DNA of 64,000 bases, taken from assembly GCA_003342815.1 (NCBI GenBank), contig PTEX01000012.1, positions 2,775,761-2,839,760 on the forward strand. The letters run 5' to 3'. This document shows, one piece after another, positions 56,685 to 64,000 of this stretch. Under the pieces are notes generated by a model. It did no database searches and had not been told where the DNA came from. It was given only the letters and a program-made list of their open reading frames with translations. The stretch comes from Eudromia elegans (taxonomy: Eukaryota; Chordata; Aves; Tinamiformes; Tinamidae). Position numbers and translations under genes: made by a program. How positions within the stretch are numbered: position 1 is the first letter of the stretch; each line of letters begins with the position of its first letter.

Positions 56685-59600
56685 CCGCTGTGAAGGAGCA
56701 GGTGAGTATCATCACCTGGCCCCAACAGCCAGAATGAACCGGGAGGCATGAGAAGGCAGATGCTTGCATGAGTAGAGGAGCAGAGTTACGGGGCAGTTTC
56801 CATGAGGGTGATGCTACGCAGGCATAAGGCCATGTCCTTGTTGCTTCGAAAATGCCTTTGATGCACTCTCTATAGCAGAGCTTCGAGCAGGGTCCTTTGC
56901 TCTGTGCTGCGCTTGGCACTGGGGCCTGCTCCGTTCCTCAGCCCCAAGGCTGCCGGTGGAGGGAAAGCGGGATGGGCTGCACGGCAGCAGTGCCGCTCGG
57001 ACGTGACGTGTTCACCTTCCTGTCCTGCTGCTGCGCCTCTTTTCAAACACACAGCCCCCCTAACCGGCACTTAGATGGTGTATCGATGCACAGAAGAAAA
57101 GCAGTCATGAAAGTGGTTTGGGTCTCGCTTCTCAATAAGCCCTAGCAGCTCTTCAGTAACTGTGTTTTGTAAGGACTTCACAACGGAGCTAGCACGGTAG
57201 AATGGCACCTTCCCTTGGTTCCTTCTTGCTGGGCTCCTCTCTCAGTGATTTGTGCAGTTCAGCCCAGCACAAGGAAGGTGGTGACATTGTCGTCATGATT
57301 CTTTTGGTACTTGTTATACTGATTCTGCATTATTCCATTCGCCAACTTCCTAAGTCCTGAATTCATTCCGCCGATGGAAGCTGCTGTCATTAAATGTTCT
57401 CCAAACGCCTTGGCTCTTTGTGTCCTCATCTACGTCCCCGGTATTGCTGTGGCATCCTAGCCCACCTTAAACCACTCAGTGCCTTTGGCTTTGCTACTCC
57501 CTCTGCCATCTTGCGGTATTAAGCGTTTCATCCTTATATGCTTTAAAGGCCTTGGAGTTGCTCTGGTTTCTGGCAGGTACAGTAAGGAAAACAAGAGCTG
57601 AGAGTCAGCGTGAATGTTGCAATGAGAGGCGCCAGCCCTTGCGGCCCTGTGCTTGAGCTAGGCGAGTTGTGCCCTCACCCCACAAAAAGATGGGGAAAGT
57701 GCCCAGAGTTGCCATCACAAGGCAAAAGGGGAGCGTATTTTACTTTAGTGTACTCTAGAGGTTGAAGTTTAAACAAAAATACCCTCATATTGGGTTGCCT
57801 GTAGATTTCTGAAAAAGGTAAAACAATTATATGAACTCAGTTTGCACTGGGTTTGTAAGTATTGCATTTGTGCTGGAGTAATGTGTGTTCCCTTGGATTA
57901 AGTCATAACCTGAAATAACAGTGTAATCTGGATTTCTGACAGTGTAATCTAGATTTTGAGCTAAATTTCTTTTTCTAGCAAATCCCAGGTTTTTACTACA
58001 TTCTTGGATTTTCTTCCGCAGCACAGAACCGGTGGCCATCTCACATACCTTTGCATGTGTGGAACAGTCTTCATTCTTAAGCAATAACAAAATAAAGTCA
58101 AACAAACAAAATAACAAAATAAGGAGTGAACCTATGGATAGATTTGGAAATGCAGAGGGACCTTTTTGGTCCTGATCTTCCTGCAGATATTCTTGCGTTG
58201 GAGAGCACAGGACTCATTAGCCTGATTACAGCCAGCTCCATGTTGGCTGACTTGTGCTCTCAAGTCCTGCTGATACAAACTCCTGCCACCCACTGCAGTG
58301 GCTTTTACCACAAGAGATTTCTTCTTTTTGTCCACAGAATTTCAGCATTTTCATAACTAAATGATTATATTTCCCTCTCTCACACGAGTCATGCTGTATC
58401 TAAGATTCCTCCCCGCTCTGTACTAAGGCAGTATTGGTGCCCTCCTGTTTATCTTGGGATTTTTGGAAACACTCTTTCTATTGAGAAAAGTAAAACTTCT
58501 ATGTGCTTCCTCAATTTCTAAACCAAAAATTATAGAAAATCATTATCTGCCATTTAAGAAAATCCAGTGCTAAAACAAAAAAAAACCCTTTTAAAATGGC
58601 TATCCTGAACAGAAGAAATGGATTAATGCAAGAGCTTGTGTTACGTTGAAGAATCAAATGAAGGTATCACCTAATAGCACCCTGAATGGCAGTTGGCATC
58701 TGATAACACTGATGCCCAGCACATGAGCATTGCCCGGCTGAAGAATCAAAGGTATCAACAGTTCAGTCGTGTTCAATGAATGTTCACACACAGCACAGCA
58801 GTAAAGTATTTCTAGGTTTAACAGGCATGTAGGAAAGTGCTTTCTGACATCTCTAACTTGCAGAAATTAAAACGGTCAAGACTCTAGCCCTCTCTGAGGA
58901 CTAGACATTTGCTGAAATAAAAATTCTGCTGTTTTTAGAATTTATTTTACTTGAAAGGGATGGTCTTTTGCTTCATACCATTACCAGGATAATAGTTGGT
59001 CCAAAGGCTACTCCTAGTTTTTGCCCAGGAAGCAAGTGTGAAAAGCTTTAGCCCCAAAGAGTCTTGGAAAGTCCAAATGGAGCTGCAAGGGCTGAAATTT
59101 CCTGTAAAATCCATGCCGTCACTTTACTTCTCCTAAATGATGCACGTATGCACACGCAGAGCTACTTTGGTTTCTACATTAGCAGGTGAGAGAAAAAGGC
59201 CTAGGATAGTAACGGCTACACGGAATTTACAAACCCACAAATACCCCTCCTCCCGCATGCTGTTTTGGTTTGTTATCTCCTGTCCTTGACAATTGCAGTG
59301 ACAAAGGGAATTTTTAGACTCTTCAATGTCTGCAGCTTGAGAAATGTGCTCCTTCCTGTTTGCGTTCCCCCGTTAGCTGGAGAGTTTGGGCTCCTTTAAA
59401 ACACCATCTCATGTTCCCCGAGGCCTGTACTCGCTCCCTTCCCATGTGGAAGGAATGGAGAAGGGAGAGGTGAAACGTACAGCAGTGGAGGCTGACTGCA
59501 ATGGGCGAGCGTTAGAGGAAGCCGAGCTCCACGGAGGCGCCACAACCCCGAGGAGCTCTGGGATACCCTCTCCCGAATGGAAGTTCAGTGCAGAGAGATT

Positions 59601-59924
59601 CCTTGAGGCGACCCAAAGGAACCAGGCCAGCATTCTGCCCCCAAGGCCAACCCTGGTCCTGTGCGAGACCCCACAAGCCCGCAGCAGGCACGCAGCAGTG
59701 CCGGCGTTGCTTTGCTTCCCCATCCACGCCACCACAGAAGAGGTTTTCTCAACACATTTTTTTTTTCCCCCCAGCTAGGAAATCTGGCACAAACAGAAAA
59801 GCCTTTTGGCTTTGCCAAGCCATCAGCACTTACCTTTTCCTTATTTGATTAATATTATTTGCTTAATAATTATTCTGCAAAGTCTTCTTATAAGAATGAC
59901 AGCAGTTTATTCCTGCTATCCTAG
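56685..59924. other. Intergenic DNA downstream of TMEM19
   Basis: Moderately GC-rich at 56.7-57.2 kb, then AT-rich. A 130-codon plus-strand frame at 59386-59778 has no recognisable domain. No transposon is recognised before the CR1 at 59.9 kb. Confidence 0.6.
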
Positions 59925-60995
59925 AGCAGCCAGTGAGGTGGATTGAGAACTGGCTGGACAGCAGGGCTCAGAGGGTGGTGCTCAGCAGTGCAGAGTCCAG
60001 CTGTGGATAGTGGTGTCCCCCAGGGCTCAGTCCTCGGTCCGGTCCTGTTCAATTTATTCATTAACGACCTGGATGAAGGGATGGAGTGCTCCCTCAGCAA
60101 GTTTGCTGATGACACCAAACTGGGAGGAATAGCTGACAGCCCTGAGGGCTGCGCTGCCATCCAGAGGGACCTGGACAGACTGGACAGCTGGGCGGCGAGC
60201 AACCTCATGAAGTTCAACAAGGGCAAGTGTAGGGTCCTGCACCTGGGGAGGAATAACCCTAGACACGCCTACAGGCTGGGGACCGACCTCCTGGAGAGCA
60301 GCCCCGCAGAGAGGGACCTGGGCGTCATGGTGGACGACAAGTTGACCATGAGGCAGCAGTGTGCCCTCGTGGCCAAGAAGGCCAATGGGATCCTGGGGTG
60401 CATTAAGCAGAGCGTCTCCAGCAGGTCGAGGGAGGTGATTCTGCCTCTCTACTCAGCCCTGGTGAGGCCGCACCTCGAGTACTGTGTGCAGTTCTGGGCT
60501 CCCCAGTGCAGGAGGGATGTGGAGCTGCTAGAGAGAGTCCAGCGCAGAGCCACGAAGATGATTAGGGGCCTGGAACATCTGCCCTATGAGGAAAGGCTGA
60601 GAGAGCTGGGCCTGTTCAGCCTGGAGAGAAGCCTGAAGAGGGCTGAGAGGGGACCTCATCAGTGTGTATAAAAACCTCAAGGGAGGGAGTGAGGAGGATG
60701 GGGCTGGCCTCTTCTCAGTGGCGGCCAGCAACAGGACTAGAGGAAACACTCAAAAACTGAAACACCAAAAGTTCCACAGGAAATTAAGGAAAAACTTCTT
60801 TCCTGTGAGGGTGATGGAGCCCTGGCACAGGCTGCCCAGAGAGGTGGTGGAGTCTCCTTCTCTGGAGATCTTCCAAACCCACCTGGATGCCACCCTGTGC
60901 CCTGTGTTCTAGGTGACCCTGCTGGAGCAGGGGGTTGGACTGGATGATCTGTGCAGGTCCATTCCAACCTTAAGGATGCTATGAGTCTATTATTC
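59925..60995 (+). mobile_element. CR1 LINE, 5'-truncated, with reverse-transcriptase remains
   Basis: About 1.07 kb of a non-LTR retrotransposon of the CR1 clade. It covers the last third of the reverse transcriptase ([20 protein letters not shown], then the catalytic FADD at 60102-60113), the downstream ORF2 tail ([18 protein letters not shown]) and the 3' UTR. The frame is broken near 60,008, where an upstream part hits TAG, and again near 60,650 in gagaggggacctcatc, so it is inactive. The 5' end was lost at insertion. The tail is gagtctattattctg. It is well preserved compared with the 19.1-kb copy, so younger. Confidence 0.96.
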
Positions 60996-63540
60996 TGAAT
61001 CTATTCTCATATGCAAATTTATTTTGCATAAATTACATATTGGGAATAGGCAGACATTGAAAGAGTGGTGTAACAATCTGGCTGTGCAGATGTGAGGACC
61101 TAGGTAGACATGATACAGGATTGAGAGACCATGGATATCCTTGATATCCTCATTCCTCAATGCTAGAAACACTTGGCAATTTATAATGAAGTATCTGGTA
61201 TTGGTGACACATACGGATTGTTGCAATGAAAGACCCCACAGAGTCTAGTGAAAAGAGCAAACGTTACGACTATATTCTGGATGAATTACCTTCTAGCTGC
61301 AGGCTGTCTCCACAGTAAGTGTTCTGATAGGTTGTAAGTTCACAGAGCTGTTCGTTTCTTCCTCCTTGACCTTCCTGCACTGTAGGTTACACTGCAGCTT
61401 CCTTTCACTGCGCTTCTGCGATGTCTGATCATTTCATCCACCAGTGAAATCCCTCTAGTCTGTGCAGAAGCAAACATCAAAGCTGCCGGCCAGCCAGGGA
61501 AGCTTTAATGAAAAGGGAAACCTAAGAATCAGTCTTTCTCTTTACAGCATTAACCTTTGGACAGTAGTCAACGTCATCTATACAAAATAAAAGGCTTTCT
61601 CCTGACAAGCTCCACGAGGCAGCTTTTTCTTTTATTGATAAACCAAACCCACAAAGCTGGCAGTTTTGCAGAGCCCCTTCCCTACAGCTGCTGCTGCTGC
61701 TGTAGCCCCCGCGCTCCCCGGCAGAGCTTCCTCGTTGCTGCTGCTCCGCCAGGCTCGCGCGCTGCAGCGTCGGAGCGAGCTCCCGTTTTGTCGCTGTACA
61801 CGAGGAGTTGTTTTATGTTTCCCCATGGAAACAGTTGATTCAGACAAGCAGCTAATTTCGGCCTTCACCTTTTAAACAAGCTGTTCATCCTGATTGATGG
61901 TTTCCCTCCTGTCTGCCCTTATGAAGCTAATGCACCGTTGGAAAGAAACAGAGCCCAAGGAATTGCTGCCATTGTCCTGGAGAACCACAATTACAACTTG
62001 GTGGGAAAAGAAGTGGAAAACTACTAATCACTTACATCCTCAGGCCTTGTTTTTCTAGAACACCACTAGTGAAATGGAGTCCTTCTATAACTCCTCCCTG
62101 TCTTCCTTTAGCACTAGTGGGGCCTGTCCTGTGGGAAAATGAACTGTGGAGCCACCAGGATGGAGCCTGAGGTTTGAAGGCACTGGCCTATTTTCTGTAA
62201 TTCTCGTGACTGGACTGTGTAGAAGTACTCTCTTTTGGGCTCCTGGATCTCTTATTGTCTCTTAGTCAAATGCATGGAGAGAGATCAACTTTTCTAGCAA
62301 GATAACTGTACATCAGAGCAGAGCAGAAGTCTCAGGGGCTCTGCTGGAAACTGGCCATTGCTACATGTCTTGCAGGAAGGGTCAATATGAGGCAAATTGG
62401 CCTGGACCGTTAGGCGATGACCTGCACACAGTGGAAGTTTCTCAGCCCTCAACATACAGCTAGTAATGTGGCTGAAGTCCCCGAAACTTTAGAGCTCCTG
62501 TCGTTACACTGCTCTGCCGTTATCTTCATCTTGCCAAGCACAAGGTAAATGAGAAAATTCCTTCATTTACACCAGCTCTGCCAGGATGACAGCCATCCCT
62601 GGTCTGAATCACTCAGCAACACACCCACCTCATCAGTAAGGGGCGGTGTAACCACTTCTTTCCCTTGCTTGCTCTGGAAGCACCGGCGCTTTGTCTGAGT
62701 CACCGAATCCGGTGATGGAAAGCTGGTTCTGTGATTTCTCCTCCTGCTATCTCTTTTCTATCACTGTGCTACCACCTGAGCCTTCTCTCTGCCATCGTCA
62801 CCATGCCCCAAAAAAGCAAAACTATTGAGAGCAGAATCAGTGCTGAAGTGGTTTGGACTAAGGCTGAGGAGTAGAAACCACGTGTTTGTAGGTGCGGGCT
62901 CCCAAATGCCAGACACGCTGGGTAGCACAGAGCAAGCAGAGATCTTCTTAAACCACATCCTCACCTCAACCCCTCTTCTGTCACATAACTTTATTTTCAG
63001 ATATGTGCTAGGTCATTATGTTTTTCTCTTAGATGTGCCTCCCACAGTGTTGCAAAACAAAGCATTTGTCTTTTATGTGTAGGTCACCTTTTGACTGTTG
63101 CTGCTGCTACTTTAGAGCATGTGTTTTCCTCTCATTGAATGAGGATAGAGGAGATCGTCATTAAAGAACAGGCAGGAAGACAAAGGTGGAAGAAAGGGAA
63201 ATAAAAATTGGCAGCGTGAAAACAAATAATTTTTCAGGAAATGTTTGGTTTTTTTCTAGGATAAAAATATATTTTCACAGAAAACATCATTTATGATGGT
63301 TTTCAGAAAAATATGTAGTCCTAAAATATTTCCACTAGAAAAGATTTAGGCTTCAGTTCAAAAGTGCTGGAGAAGGAGCTGAACTTGAACTCGTATGTCC
63401 TGCTCACTTGGGTTAGCTGGAATTCCCCATAAAACCCCATGGTTTTCCTCTCAGCAGAGGAAACAGTGCATGAAGCAACTCATACATGTTACAGAGGTCA
63501 ACAGACCCCAGTATCAAAGACAGGCAGGACATCAGATAAC
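60996..63540. other. Intergenic DNA with a CpG-rich patch
   Basis: Mostly unremarkable. At about 61,685-61,800 there is a CTG run and a cluster of CG dinucleotides (gctcgcgcgctgcagcg, gtcggagcgag) away from any known promoter. RAB21, next to TMEM19 in mammals, was not found. Confidence 0.6.
61685..61800. promoter_or_regulatory. Orphan CpG-rich patch with CTG repeat
   Basis: (CTG)5 at 61688-61702, then about ten CG dinucleotides in 100 bp, against a CpG-poor background. It could be a distal promoter or enhancer. No start site can be placed. Confidence 0.35.
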
Positions 63541-63662
63541 TAAATGCCACCCTGTGTGCATGCTCTAGGGGTCCCTGCCTGAGCAGGGGAGTTGGACTGG
63601 ATGATCACTAGAGGTCCTGAGATTCTGAGATTCTGAATCCTGAGAGTCTGGGATTCTGTGTA
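63541..63662 (+). repeat. CR1 LINE 3' tail
   Basis: It begins at atgccaccctgtg and runs through gagttggactggatgatcac to a degenerate row of gattctga-type octamers ending gggattctgtg. It is an extreme 5' truncation, in the same orientation as the copies at 37.4 and 59.9 kb. Confidence 0.93.
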
Positions 63663-64000
63663 AACGTGCACGGCGACCTCAGAAGCAAAACAATATTCTG
63701 CAGGTTTTTTGGAGGAGCAGGAGGGAGAAGAGCAATTCAATTGCAGTAACAGTACTAAGGCAACTCCAAGCCTTACAACAGAACTTGTTATTTGCACAGG
63801 TAAGTGTGTTCATTTGTTATGAAACACCATTTTAAGCCCTGCTTTGAGCAGGCAGGCATATTGCAGATGAACAACAAGTTGACTAGCTTGACCAAACCAT
63901 CAATAAAAAGCAGCAATCACAGCAGCTGTGGCTTCTGTGCGTTGCCAGTGAAGCTTTTAAGCAATTCTGTTCAGAGAGCAAAGTTTATTCTGAGACAGTT
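63663..64000. other. Intergenic DNA to window end
   Basis: I see nothing specific in this stretch. Confidence 0.6.

Noticed and set aside
59921-60967. Minus-strand frames over the 59.9-kb CR1
   Set aside because: Antisense of the retrotransposon reverse-transcriptase region.

Overview
This is nuclear vertebrate DNA, almost certainly from a bird. It has intron-split genes with GT-AG junctions, CpG-rich promoters in otherwise AT-rich DNA, and interspersed repeats that are all CR1 LINEs, most cut off at the 5' end. The species cannot be named from the window. Gene identities rest on my recall of the human orthologues; no database was searched.

Left part, positions 1 to about 29,100, minus strand: the 5' 28 coding exons of ZFC3H1, a large nuclear zinc-finger and HAT-repeat protein that links the helicase MTR4 and the RNA exosome to polyadenylated nuclear RNA (the PAXT connection). 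I could place every exon from the start codon (28857-28859) to the edge of the last visible intron. All 28 join in one frame with no stop: 5,234 nt, or 1,744 codons plus 2 nt. About 240 C-terminal residues lie off the left edge. The only assembly gap is 68 N inside the Gly-rich part of exon 1.

Middle, 28,860 to 43,380: the CpG-island promoter of ZFC3H1 has a ZNF143/THAP11-type element, a CCAAT box and two YY1-type sites, as in a two-way promoter. In mammals THAP2 starts here on the opposite strand. No intact THAP2 is visible, only a weak look-alike. About 14 kb of intergenic DNA follows, with two CR1 fragments and a few exon-like or ORF-like signals.

Right part, 43,380 to 64,000, plus strand: a second CpG island with a perfect NRF1 palindrome, then TMEM19 complete in six coding exons (43,812-53,323, 336 codons plus stop, the length I recall for human). 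TMEM19 is a multi-pass membrane protein of the DUF92 family, whose plant member VTE6 is a phytyl-phosphate kinase. A long 3' UTR probably ends near 56,040. Beyond it lie a minus-strand ORF followed by a poly(A) signal, a CR1 copy of about 1.1 kb with reverse-transcriptase remains, a CpG-rich patch at 61.7 kb and a short CR1 tail at 63.5 kb. RAB21, the next gene in mammals, is not seen.

The order ZFC3H1 (minus) then TMEM19 (plus) matches mammalian 12q21-type synteny. Both genes look like housekeeping genes, and nothing here resembles an operon, CRISPR array or prokaryotic system. The least explained signals are the THAP2-less divergent promoter, the overlapping start codons of TMEM19, and a few unannotated exon or ORF candidates.
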